DNA of 64,000 bases from CAISCU01 sp943361925. Its GTDB lineage: Bacteria; Bacteroidota; Bacteroidia; UKL13-3. Location: the NCBI GenBank assembly GCA_943361925.1, contig CALRIT020000007.1:1-64000 (forward strand), given 5' to 3'. Below are positions 1 through 7,918 of this stretch, in pieces. The notes below the pieces were generated by a model that was not told where the DNA came from, did not search any database, and worked only from the letters and a program-made list of their open reading frames with translations. The stretch's first letter is position 1. Each line of letters starts with the position of its first letter. The translations under genes and the position numbers were made by a program.

Positions 1-345
1 AGAACCAAAAACTTATACGCTTTAAAAGAGAATTTAGAAAGTCGCGGAATTGAAGTTGATTTCAATGATACACTTTGCCGTCAGGTAAGCAACAGAGATA
101 TTCAGTTGAGAGACTTTGCTAAAGCCTATGATAAAATTGTATTCGTTGCAGGATTAAAATCTTCGAATGGAAAAGTGCTTTACGATGTTTGTAAAGACAA
201 TAATGAGAATACCTATTTTGTAAGTAACAAAGATGAGGTAAACAAAGATTGGTTTAAAGAAGGTGATAGAATTGGTATATGTGGAGCAACATCAACCCCA
301 CAATGGCAAATGGATGAAATTAAAGAAAAATTACTAAATTTATAA
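1..345 (+). CDS. ispH: 4-hydroxy-3-methylbut-2-enyl diphosphate reductase, C-terminal part (IspH/LytB)
   Basis: IspH is the [4Fe-4S] enzyme that makes isopentenyl and dimethylallyl diphosphate in the last step of the MEP isoprenoid pathway. The reading frame is open from base 1, so the gene begins upstream of the window and only its last 114 codons are seen. The visible part holds the family blocks: DTLC followed by SNRD (the cluster-binding cysteine region), a SSNGK stretch with the LY..C that follows it, and GATSTPQW close to the end. A TTG inside the frame at 106 would give a 79-residue protein, but the conserved cysteine lies upstream of it, so it is not the start. The stop is 1 nt before the next gene, which suggests co-transcription. 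Confidence 0.9.
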   Translation, partial: RTKNLYALKENLESRGIEVDFNDTLCRQVSNRDIQLRDFAKAYDKIVFVAGLKSSNGKVLYDVCKDNNENTYFVSNKDEVNKDWFKEGDRIGICGATSTPQWQMDEIKEKLLNL

Positions 346-346
346 T

Positions 347-931
347 ATGAAGAAATACTTTATTACGATTATCGTTTTGGCGTTTGTTGGCATTCTTGTT
401 TACAGCTTTTCAGAAGCCAGAATTAAAAAGGGTTCAGAAGTGCTTACTGCAACACAAAAGAATTTTTACGATTATTCTGTCAAATCATTAGATGGTAAAA
501 GTGATTTGAAAATGGCTGATTTAAAAGGTAAATATGTACTTTGTGTTAACGTTGCCAGTGAATGTGGTTATACCAAACAATACGAAACATTACAGAAGCT
601 ACAAGATCAATACAAAGATAAATTAGTAATTGTTGGTTTTCCTTGTAACCAATTTGGCGGACAAGAACCGGGTTCTGCTGAAGAAATTCAATCATTTTGT
701 AAAAAGAACTATGGCGTTACCTTTCCTTTAACAGAAAAAATTGAAGTAAAAGGAAACAATGCCCATCCAATATACCAATGGTTATGTAATGAATCTTTAA
801 ACGGAAAAGGTTCTGCCAATGTTAAATGGAATTTCAACAAATTCCTGATTGGCACCGATGGAATTTGGTTGGCTTATTTCCCATCATCTGTTGATCCATT
901 AAGTGAAGAAATTACTTCGAGATTGAAATAG
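347..931 (+). CDS. Glutathione peroxidase family protein, membrane-anchored
   Basis: This is a thiol peroxidase of the glutathione peroxidase family that reduces hydrogen or lipid hydroperoxides, in bacteria usually with thioredoxin as donor (family knowledge). The catalytic set is visible: cysteine in VASECGYT (residue 73), glutamine in GFPCNQF (102), and WNF (161-163). A further cysteine at 100 could serve in resolution. Residues 5-22 form a single hydrophobic segment not followed by a clear cleavage site, so the domain is probably tethered outside the cytoplasmic membrane. Length (194 aa) is the usual domain plus this anchor. The start lies 1 nt after ispH, so the two probably share a transcript that ends at the terminator at 950-994. 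Confidence 0.9.
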   Translation: MKKYFITIIVLAFVGILVYSFSEARIKKGSEVLTATQKNFYDYSVKSLDGKSDLKMADLKGKYVLCVNVASECGYTKQYETLQKLQDQYKDKLVIVGFPCNQFGGQEPGSAEEIQSFCKKNYGVTFPLTEKIEVKGNNAHPIYQWLCNESLNGKGSANVKWNFNKFLIGTDGIWLAYFPSSVDPLSEEITSRLK

Positions 932-949
932 ATTATTCCTTAAAACATT

Positions 950-994
950 AAAAATCCCCCTGGCAACTGAGGAGTGTGTCAGGGGGATTTTTTT
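950..994 (+). terminator. Rho-independent terminator after ispH-gpx
   Basis: There are perfect 13-base arms at 950-962 and 980-992 (AAAAATCCCCCTG and its complement) around a 17-base loop. The right arm continues into a T run and the left arm begins with an A run, so the hairpin can work in both directions. It lies 18 nt after the peroxidase stop and before the minus-strand genes that begin at 1116. Confidence 0.85.
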
Positions 995-1115
995 ATTCAT
1001 CATTTACTCAGTCTGTTCTTGGCTTTATATAAATTGAAAAGGTATTATTATTGATAAAAGGATTTATAGAAATTATACTTAAAATCTATACTCAATCGAT
1101 AGATAATTTGATTTA

Positions 1116-1334
1116 TCAAAGATTTTCATCAGGCTCTACAAATTCAAGAATATCGGCAGGTTGACAGTCAAGTGCTTTGCAAATTGCTTCCAAAGTGCTA
1201 AAACGAATGGCTTTTGCTTTTCCTGTCTTTAAAATAGATAGGTTTGATAGTGTTAAATTGACTCTTTCAGAAAGTTCGTTAAGAGATATTTTCCGTTTGG
1301 CCATCATTACGTCTAAGTTTACTACAATTGGCAT
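1116..1334 (-). CDS. Small XRE/Cro-type HTH transcriptional regulator (YozG-like)
   Basis: A 72-residue protein made almost entirely of one Cro/C1-type helix-turn-helix: the recognition part is LNELSERVNLTLSNLSILK, followed by the typical FSTLEAICKALDCQPADIL ending. Such short regulators are commonly paired with DUF2975 membrane proteins, and the gene directly upstream (1338-1874) is one, with only 3 nt between them. The pair is therefore one transcription unit. The regulator probably controls its own operon or responds to the membrane partner (inference). Confidence 0.85.
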   Translation of the reverse strand: MPIVVNLDVMMAKRKISLNELSERVNLTLSNLSILKTGKAKAIRFSTLEAICKALDCQPADILEFVEPDENL

Positions 1335-1337
1335 TTC

Positions 1338-1874
1338 TTAAATAGTTAAATCTATTTCGTTTTGAATATCTACTCCTTTTTTAAAAATTATTGCAATAAT
1401 ATAAATTACTGCGCCCATTAAAATATAGGCCTGACTATCTTCCCAAAACTTGTCTAGAAAACCTGTTTCAATTCCTTGTTGCATTAAGTTCCTGCTAAAT
1501 TCTCTGGCTATATAACTTAAGAATCCAATTGAAATGGTGAAGTAACTGATGTTTGAAATTTGCTTTGAAACAAAGGTATTGAAGGGTTTTGATAATTCCA
1601 TTTTATGCATTAGTCTTATTACTACATAAAATAGAATGGCCTTTAAAATTGAAAGAGATAAAATGCAGCTGTATATTACGTAGAATGCAAAAATGCTCTT
1701 GTTATAAATTGCAGATAAGTCTAGCTTTTGATATAAATTTTGAACCATTTCTGGCTTATAAATGCTAAATACAAAATTTACGATGAATGCCCCTGCTTCA
1801 ATAGATAGGCCTACAAATATTAGCCATGCTATCACATATAATCCCCAAAATACGAAGTTGTTTGTTTTTGACAT
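1338..1874 (-). CDS. DUF2975 family integral membrane protein
   Basis: A 178-residue protein with about four hydrophobic segments (residues about 8-35, 60-88, 108-125 and 150-165). The central KPFNTFVSKQISNISYF stretch and the small XRE partner gene immediately downstream are typical of DUF2975 proteins. Function is unknown; the family is considered a membrane component of a small sensory or regulatory pair. The upstream region 1875-1999 is very AT-rich and should hold the promoter. Confidence 0.8.
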   Translation of the reverse strand: MSKTNNFVFWGLYVIAWLIFVGLSIEAGAFIVNFVFSIYKPEMVQNLYQKLDLSAIYNKSIFAFYVIYSCILSLSILKAILFYVVIRLMHKMELSKPFNTFVSKQISNISYFTISIGFLSYIAREFSRNLMQQGIETGFLDKFWEDSQAYILMGAVIYIIAIIFKKGVDIQNEIDLTI

Positions 1875-1999
1875 CTTTATTAGAATTGAATTGTTATTGC
1901 AAAAATGATAAATAATTATTGATAATCAATAAAAAATAATTTACTAATAATAAAATGTCCTTTCAACAAACTAAAGTTATTTTATTAAACGCAATAAAT

Positions 2000-3004
2000 C
2001 TAAATAGGCTTTATATATGCTTTTTTTGCCCTTAAAATCATTATTATTCCAATTGTGCCAATAAATATACTTAGGATATTATTTGATTCAAATGGTCTTT
2101 TTTTTTCTTCATTCATCATTTGGTCCAAAGTAAAAATGGTTTTTTTGTTCACTTTCAGTTCGTAAACAGTTATATTAATCCAATAAAAATGCTTTTCAAA
2201 GAATGAGGGTTCTCTAGATGCTAATATTTTAGCTTCATGCTCAGATTTTTCTATTATTAATTCTAATGTATCAAGTGTGGTATAAGTTTCTAGTTTATGA
2301 AGGTCGATTAAATTGTAGCCAAGTGTATTTACTTCAAATCTAAATCCCGGAGCATTTAAAGACCTAAAATATATGTGTTTAGATTTTTTAGCAGCTGGTC
2401 TTATGATTTCAAATGGACCATTTAAATAACCATTTATAGTAACTAGTTCATTCCTGTTTTTTACTTCATCTTTTGTTAAGTAAATAAAAATCGCAACTAA
2501 CAGTACCAAACATCCACCAAGTCCCCTGATTATTGCTTCTCTATTCTTCTTTTTTCTAAAATATTCTGTTTTATTGTGAGGATTTCGTTTATGCGAAAAC
2601 TCATTAAACTTATCTATTAATTCACTGCTATTACTCAATAAACTTCGGTTAATTGTAATCGTGTTTTTAGAAATTTCTATTTGTAAGTAATGATTATTTT
2701 CTATAATAAAAGTAGTATAAGTTTTGATACTAGAATATTTAATTTTTTGAAGTTTTATACCAAAATATTTAATACAAATTCGGTCTTCATAAATGTCTAC
2801 AGTTTTAATATCCTTTACTTCTTCGCTAATTAAAAAAAGGAAAAATATAAAAGAAATTAGCTTCATGAATATTGGTACAGCTTGTATATATCGCTGACTG
2901 TGAATGCCCACATTTAACAAATATAGAAACACAGTGCAGATTATTGCCATTATGAAAAATTCAATGGCCTTGTCGATATCTATTTCTCCCTCAGATATTT
3001 TCAT
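2000..3004 (-). CDS. Hypothetical membrane protein
   Basis: I do not recognise the family. The 334-residue protein has two hydrophobic segments near the N-terminus (about 15-35 and 43-58), a charged region with a beta-rich stretch at 68-130 resembling the PH-like domains of bacterial membrane proteins (weak impression), a third segment at about 160-178, a soluble domain of about 125 residues, and a last membrane helix near 307-325. It stands alone between the DUF2975 pair and the ParDE module, on the same strand. The ATG at 3004 begins a plausible N-terminus. It is probably an accessory gene, as no conserved neighbour links it to a pathway. Confidence 0.6.
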   Translation of the reverse strand: MKISEGEIDIDKAIEFFIMAIICTVFLYLLNVGIHSQRYIQAVPIFMKLISFIFFLFLISEEVKDIKTVDIYEDRICIKYFGIKLQKIKYSSIKTYTTFIIENNHYLQIEISKNTITINRSLLSNSSELIDKFNEFSHKRNPHNKTEYFRKKKNREAIIRGLGGCLVLLVAIFIYLTKDEVKNRNELVTINGYLNGPFEIIRPAAKKSKHIYFRSLNAPGFRFEVNTLGYNLIDLHKLETYTTLDTLELIIEKSEHEAKILASREPSFFEKHFYWINITVYELKVNKKTIFTLDQMMNEEKKRPFESNNILSIFIGTIGIIMILRAKKAYIKPI

Positions 3005-3161
3005 GTCAATTTGAAATTCACTTTTACTACTAAGCTCTTCTTAATCTTCTTGATATTTATTTAAATCTTGATGGCCTTTACTTAATGAGAAGCCTTTTCT
3101 TACCATGATTTTGTTCCGGTTGTTCTCACCATTTTCATACCAAAACTTGTAAGTTCTTCTG

Positions 3162-3458
3162 CTAATCCAATTTAAGTAATGAATTCAAATCTTGCTTTCC
3201 AACAATTGCCATTATTTCAACATTGCCATCAATAACTCTATAGAAGATACTGTCAGATCCGCAGACACATCGACGATAGCCCGTTCTCAAATATTCTACC
3301 GATTCATATGAAAATAGTCGTTGTGTTATTGTTTCGAAACATTCAAAGAAAATTTCAAAATATCTATCAGCTTGTTTCTCGCCGAATGTTCCTAAACCAT
3401 ATTGATATATTCTGATTAAGTCTTCTTGAGCTTCAGTTCTTAATTTGTATTTAGCCAT
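3162..3458 (-). CDS. ParE/RelE-family toxin of a type II toxin-antitoxin module
   Basis: A 98-residue ParE/RelE-fold protein. It begins YKLRTEAQEDLIRIYQYG, has the YLRTGYRRCVCGSDSIFYR core and ends with the strand EIMAIVGKQD, all typical of the ParE family (ParE proteins poison DNA gyrase; RelE relatives cleave mRNA). The antitoxin gene upstream overlaps it by 8 nt, the usual coupled arrangement. The pair lies in a stretch of small accessory genes without other links. Confidence 0.88.
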   Translation of the reverse strand: MAKYKLRTEAQEDLIRIYQYGLGTFGEKQADRYFEIFFECFETITQRLFSYESVEYLRTGYRRCVCGSDSIFYRVIDGNVEIMAIVGKQDLNSLLKLD

Positions 3459-3690
3459 TCATCCTCTTTTTAGCTAAACTTCGTATTTCCTCCTTACTTT
3501 GCTCGCTAAAGCCACTTTGTTCAGCTTTTTCAAGTTTTCTTCTTAACCAATCTACTTGAATTTGTTGATTTCTGGCTTGTCTTATCAGGTCATTAACCAA
3601 TTCGCTTTTACTGGAATTCTCATTCGAGTCAACTTGTGACTTTATCAGTTCGTCATTAGGTTTCGTAATTGAAATGCCTTGTTGTGCCAT
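3451..3690 (-). CDS. ParD-family antitoxin
   Basis: A 79-residue partner of the ParE-like toxin. The N-terminal third (ISITKPNDELIKSQVDS) is the strand and helix start of a ribbon-helix-helix DNA-binding domain. SKSELVNDLIRQAR continues it, and the charged C-terminal helix (residues about 45-78) is the toxin-neutralising part in ParD proteins. The toxin start overlaps its end by 8 nt, so translation is coupled. By analogy the antitoxin represses its own promoter in 3691-3847; I could not point to an operator there. Confidence 0.85.
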   Translation of the reverse strand: MAQQGISITKPNDELIKSQVDSNENSSKSELVNDLIRQARNQQIQVDWLRRKLEKAEQSGFSEQSKEEIRSLAKKRMNG

Positions 3691-3847
3691 GAGTGATTTT
3701 ATATTGGTTTAAATATACATCCCAATTACTTTAAAATCAATTATTGAAAATGACTTTTGGTTTATTTTGCGCTCAGTTTACTTTCTAAACGACACACACT
3801 TCTATCCCCAAAAAATTATCTTAGAGAATAAGATATTTTTTAAAGTT

Positions 3848-4489
3848 TCATTCATGCTCCCAAAAGCTTTTTGTAAGATAAAATACAGTGTCGATGAAAT
3901 ACAATATTCCATCTTTTGTTAAAACATTTTCATCATGTAAATCCTCTAAGATAATTCCTAAATCGTAATTGATATAATCATTATTTCTGTTATTCTGGAA
4001 TCCATTTGATTCGAGGAATTCTTTAACCTTAGTTAATTCTGTTTCTTGTGTTATGGTTACAAACGACTGTTTAACAACTGCATAAAGAACTTCATTTTCC
4101 TTTATAAAGCCCATAAGTTCGTATGATGTATCTGGGAAAAAGAAATTGTGAAGTAAGAGATTATGAAAGTAATCAGTCCAAGAACTATAATAAATAGAGT
4201 CATTTAGTTTGAGAACATAGTCTGAATCTTTGAGATAAACCCGCTGTTCTGCACCTTCACTTATATATTGTGAAAAATCAACATTTGAAATCCAAAGTTG
4301 ATACTGGGAAACAAATGCTTCTAACTTCTTTGTTTCTTGTTCCTTGACTTGCTTTGAGTTTTCAATTTCAATGCTTGTTTGCGAGCCATGCTTAAGGTAA
4401 CTGGCGATTGTTTGGATAATAGTTCCATTGCTAATTTGGCTCTTTCCTGAAATGATATTGAATAATTCATCCTTTAAAAGATTATGCAT
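3848..4489 (-). CDS. Kinase-like protein resembling the polyvalent-protein kinase family
   Basis: A 213-residue protein whose second half reads like a minimal protein kinase. EGAEQRVYL (78-86) resembles a nucleotide-binding loop, YVLKL with Lys94 the ATP-contacting lysine, DLHDENVL (183-190) the catalytic loop, and YFID (197-200) the metal-binding aspartate. The same short motifs occur in kinase domains of polyvalent proteins of phages and conjugative elements. The N-terminal 70 residues are helical. No mobile-element gene is adjacent, although the ParDE pair is next upstream along the window. Its target is unknown, and it could instead phosphorylate a small molecule, like aminoglycoside phosphotransferases. 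Confidence 0.6.
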   Translation of the reverse strand: MHNLLKDELFNIISGKSQISNGTIIQTIASYLKHGSQTSIEIENSKQVKEQETKKLEAFVSQYQLWISNVDFSQYISEGAEQRVYLKDSDYVLKLNDSIYYSSWTDYFHNLLLHNFFFPDTSYELMGFIKENEVLYAVVKQSFVTITQETELTKVKEFLESNGFQNNRNNDYINYDLGIILEDLHDENVLTKDGILYFIDTVFYLTKSFWEHE

Positions 4490-4592
4490 TTAAACAAATG
4501 TACTAAAATTAAGGGTTGATTTTAAAAGTTGTCTAAATGCGTTTAGCTGTAGCTATGTTTTTTGGGAATGTTATTTTGTATGGTACTATTTT

Positions 4593-4634
4593 AACTACTA
4601 CCAGCACCGATTCAAATCAACGCTGATAGTAGTT
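4593..4634. repeat. Inverted repeat downstream of glyA, possible terminator
   Basis: Arms at 4593-4605 and 4622-4634 pair over 13 positions with one mismatch, around a 16-base loop. The hairpin sits 16 nt past the glyA stop, a position where a terminator is expected. No clear U-run follows on the minus strand, so the terminator role is inferred only from position. Confidence 0.55.
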
Positions 4635-4649
4635 GTTTAAAAATTTCAA

Positions 4650-5921
4650 TTACGAATACAATGGAAACAATTTCATCATTTCGTTTACTTCTGCTCTTAC
4701 AGATTTTAGTGTGTTTTCATCTTCAGGATTCATCAATACTCTGTCGATTACATCAACTACCTGTTGCATATTGTTTGCCATCAATCCTCTGCTGGTAATG
4801 GCTGCTGTTCCAATTCTGATTCCTGATGTTACAAATGGTGATTTATCATCAAATGGTACCATGTTTTTGTTGATGGTGATTTCAGCTTTAATCAATGCAT
4901 TCTCTGCTGCTTTACCACTGATGCCTTTGTTTCTCAAATCAATTAACATCAAATGATTGTCTGTTCCACCCGAAATAATCTGGTATCCTTTTGCTACAAA
5001 TGCATTGGCCATGGCATGTGCATTTTCTTTTACTTGTTTGATATAAGCATGGAATTCCGGACTTAATGCTTCTCCAAATGCCACTGCTTTCGATGCAATC
5101 ACATGTTCTAATGGTCCGCCTTGTGTACCCGGAAATACTGCTCCATCCAAAATGGCCGACATCATTTTTGTTTCACCTTTTGGTGTTTTATGTCCCCATG
5201 GATTTTCAAAATCTTTGCCCATCATAATCACTCCACCTCTTGGTCCTCTAAGTGTTTTATGTGTAGTTGTTGTAACTATATGGCAATGTGGAATTGGATC
5301 GTTTAATAATTTGCCTACGATTAATCCTGCAGGATGCGAAATATCAGCCAATAACAATGCCCCAACTGAATCTGCAATTTGTCTTAATCTCGCATAATCC
5401 CAGTCTCTGCTATAAGCCGATGCACCACAAATAATCATTTTTGGTTTTTCACGATGTGCAGCTTCTTCTACTTTATTCCAATCAATTAATCCGGTTTCTT
5501 TTTCTACACCATAAAAACTTGGTGAGTAAAGTTTGCCCGAAAAATTCACTGGAGAACCATGCGTTAAGTGTCCGCCATGTGATAAATCAAAACCTAATAT
5601 TTTATCTCCAGGATTTAAACAACCCAACATTACAGCTGCATTAGCTTGTGCACCACTATGCGGTTGAACATTTGCCCAAGCTGCACCAAACATTTTTTTC
5701 AAACGTTCGATGGCTAAATTTTCAACGATATCAACCACTTCACATCCACCATAATATCTTTTTCCCGGAAGGCCTTCTGCGTATTTATTGGTTAATACGC
5801 TTCCCATTGCTTCCATAACTTGTTTGCTAACAAAGTTTTCTGAAGCAATTAATTCCAGTCCATTTTCCTGACGGTGTAATTCTCTGGTAATTAAGTCGAA
5901 GATTTCGATGTCTCTGTTCAT
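4650..5921 (-). CDS. glyA: Serine hydroxymethyltransferase
   Basis: The PLP enzyme that interconverts serine and glycine while loading tetrahydrofolate with a one-carbon unit. It begins with the family pattern RQENGLELIASENF; the PLP-binding lysine is Lys222 in VTTTTHKTLRGPRGG. Other visible blocks are YAEGLPGKRYYGG, the NVQPHSGAQAN loop, and TSGIRIGTAAITSRG near the C-terminus. The 423-residue length fits full-length bacterial GlyA. It is monocistronic: the next gene on the left belongs to the accessory patch, and the right neighbour is divergent. Confidence 0.97.
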   Translation of the reverse strand: MNRDIEIFDLITRELHRQENGLELIASENFVSKQVMEAMGSVLTNKYAEGLPGKRYYGGCEVVDIVENLAIERLKKMFGAAWANVQPHSGAQANAAVMLGCLNPGDKILGFDLSHGGHLTHGSPVNFSGKLYSPSFYGVEKETGLIDWNKVEEAAHREKPKMIICGASAYSRDWDYARLRQIADSVGALLLADISHPAGLIVGKLLNDPIPHCHIVTTTTHKTLRGPRGGVIMMGKDFENPWGHKTPKGETKMMSAILDGAVFPGTQGGPLEHVIASKAVAFGEALSPEFHAYIKQVKENAHAMANAFVAKGYQIISGGTDNHLMLIDLRNKGISGKAAENALIKAEITINKNMVPFDDKSPFVTSGIRIGTAAITSRGLMANNMQQVVDVIDRVLMNPEDENTLKSVRAEVNEMMKLFPLYS

Positions 5922-6060
5922 TTGGTGCTTGTTTAAAGCCGCAAGTTATTTGAACTGCTTCAAACAGAAAACAAAAATTTTATTTGGGTCCTGTCAAATT
6001 ATGTTTACAGGCTGATATAAATTCCTTCTTACTAAGTATCAGATGCCTAAAAATTGCTAC

Positions 6061-6091
6061 TTTGAAAGCTTTCTTTGCAGCAATAGTTTTG
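6061..6091 (+). promoter_or_regulatory. Candidate Bacteroidota promoter for the TonB receptor
   Basis: TTTG at 6061-6064, exactly 19 nt, then TAGTTTTG at 6084-6091 matches the -33/-7 consensus of the Bacteroidota main sigma factor (TTTG, about 19 nt, TAnnTTTG). The expected transcription start is about 6096-6099, which coincides with the ATG at 6099. The mRNA would therefore be leaderless if this box is the one used. Confidence 0.5.
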
Positions 6092-6098
6092 CCTCCCC

Positions 6099-7913
6099 AT
6101 GAAAAAATCCATCATCAGTTTTTGTTTTTTATTGTCATCAATTTTCGTTTTTGCTCAAAAGTCATCTATAGTTCCGGAGATAATTGTAACCGAATCAAGA
6201 AATCAAACGAATGGTATCAATGCCTTGCGTTTTGTTCAGGTGATTGATTCTGTTGCCATCCGATTGAACCCTGCTTCTACCATTGCTGAGCTTTTGGAAA
6301 ATACTGCAGGTATTGATATCCGTTCTCGTGGTCCTTTTGGAACTCAGGCTGATGTTCAAATACGAGGTGGTTCTTTTGAACAAACTTTGGTTTTACTCAA
6401 TGGTGTTCGTTTAACAGACCCTCAAACCGGACATCATTTGCTGAATTTACCCATTTCTACTTTTGATATTGCAAGGATTGAGGTGCTGAAAGGTGCCGCT
6501 GCAAGGGTATTCGGACAAAATGCTTATGCGGGTGTTATCAATATTATTACACGAAAAGCCATTGATATTTCGGTATCGGTTCAGTTAAGTGGTGGTGATA
6601 ATTATTTTCGACAAGCACTTTTTGGTATTGATTTGAATGGAAAAAAAGTAAAACATCATATCAGTTTACAACACTTGAGTGCCGATGGATACAGAAAGAA
6701 TACCGATTTTACCAATCAGCAGATTTATTACCAAAACGATTTTAATGCTTTAAAAGGTAGCTTTTTAGGAATGGCAGGATTTCAAGAAAAAAATACCGGC
6801 TCCAATGGTTTTTATACCGATAGATTTCCTTGGCAATTCGAAACTACACAAATGGGTTTTGTAGGATTGAATTACCAACATAACAACAATAAATTCAGAG
6901 CTAGAACTGCGCTTCGTTTACACGATGATGAATTCTTATTGAAACGTGATACGCCTTCTTTTGCAAGAAACACGCATAGTTCATTGTCTTATAATCTCGA
7001 TTTAAATTACACCGCTCAAAATAAGTTTGGTGTTTGGAATCTAGGTGCCGATTTAAGGTACGACCAAATTAACAGCAATAGTTTGGGTAATAGAAACAGA
7101 ATGATTTTAGGTGTATTTGGAGATCAAACATTTAATTTGGGTGAGCGATTCAAAATCATTCCGGGTATTTGTTTTAATTCCTATTCCGATTTTGGTCTAA
7201 CAACATATCCTTCTTTGGATTTGGCTTATAAAATCAATTCGGTTTCTTTCAACGGACAAGTTTCAAGGTGCTTTAGGGTTCCATCATTTACCGAATTGTA
7301 TTATTCAGATGGAGGCAAAACAAGTATTGGTAATCCTGAATTAAAACCTGAGCAGGCTTGGTCTTACGAGGCAAATATGTTCATCAGAAAACCATTTTTT
7401 ACATTGAGTGCTTCCTTGTTTAGAAGAGATGGTTTGAAACAAATCGACTGGATTAAAGATTCTGCAACTGCACTAAGTTGGATTGCACAAAACCAGACTG
7501 AAATTCAAACCGATGGATATGAGCTTTCTTTGGATATTAAACCTGCTTATTTCAGAGAAAATGCAATCATCAATAAAATCAATTTTTCTTATTGCAGCTT
7601 AGATTTGAATCAGCTTAAAACAACTGGTATTTCAAGGTATGCATTCGACTACCTGAAAAGCCAGTTCACTGCGAGTACCCAGTTTAAAATCAACGAGAAT
7701 TTTGATTTTTTTATCAGAACCCGCAGCGAAAACAGAGTAAGTTATACAGCTTATTGGTTATGGGATGGAAAGCTTCAGTACAAACACAACAGAACCGTTT
7801 TGTTTGCCGAAGCCAGCAATTTGTTTGATATCACTTACAAAGAAGTTGGTAATGTCATCATGCCCGGCAGGTGGATTCGTTTCGGGATGTCGTTTAAATT
7901 GATGATGAGATAA
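6099..7913 (+). CDS. TonB-dependent outer-membrane receptor, BtuB-like
   Basis: An outer-membrane beta-barrel that takes up a large ligand with energy from TonB. There is a signal peptide (residues 1-20, cut after VFAQ), a TonB-box-like segment PEIIVTES, the plug (about 30-150) with DVQIRGGSFEQTLVLLNGVR and NAYAGVINIITRK, then a barrel that ends in GRWIRFGMSFKLMMR. The length of 604 residues and the plug without an N-terminal carboxypeptidase-like domain are closer to BtuB (vitamin B12) than to SusC receptors. The ligand is inferred only; I saw no cobalamin riboswitch upstream. A B12-binding radical SAM gene follows on the opposite strand. Confidence 0.88.
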   Translation: MKKSIISFCFLLSSIFVFAQKSSIVPEIIVTESRNQTNGINALRFVQVIDSVAIRLNPASTIAELLENTAGIDIRSRGPFGTQADVQIRGGSFEQTLVLLNGVRLTDPQTGHHLLNLPISTFDIARIEVLKGAAARVFGQNAYAGVINIITRKAIDISVSVQLSGGDNYFRQALFGIDLNGKKVKHHISLQHLSADGYRKNTDFTNQQIYYQNDFNALKGSFLGMAGFQEKNTGSNGFYTDRFPWQFETTQMGFVGLNYQHNNNKFRARTALRLHDDEFLLKRDTPSFARNTHSSLSYNLDLNYTAQNKFGVWNLGADLRYDQINSNSLGNRNRMILGVFGDQTFNLGERFKIIPGICFNSYSDFGLTTYPSLDLAYKINSVSFNGQVSRCFRVPSFTELYYSDGGKTSIGNPELKPEQAWSYEANMFIRKPFFTLSASLFRRDGLKQIDWIKDSATALSWIAQNQTEIQTDGYELSLDIKPAYFRENAIINKINFSYCSLDLNQLKTTGISRYAFDYLKSQFTASTQFKINENFDFFIRTRSENRVSYTAYWLWDGKLQYKHNRTVLFAEASNLFDITYKEVGNVIMPGRWIRFGMSFKLMMR

Positions 7914-7918
7914 CAACT

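Noticed and set aside
5922..6098. Cobalamin riboswitch upstream of the BtuB-like receptor
   Set aside because: I looked for the conserved B12-box and paired helices and did not find them.
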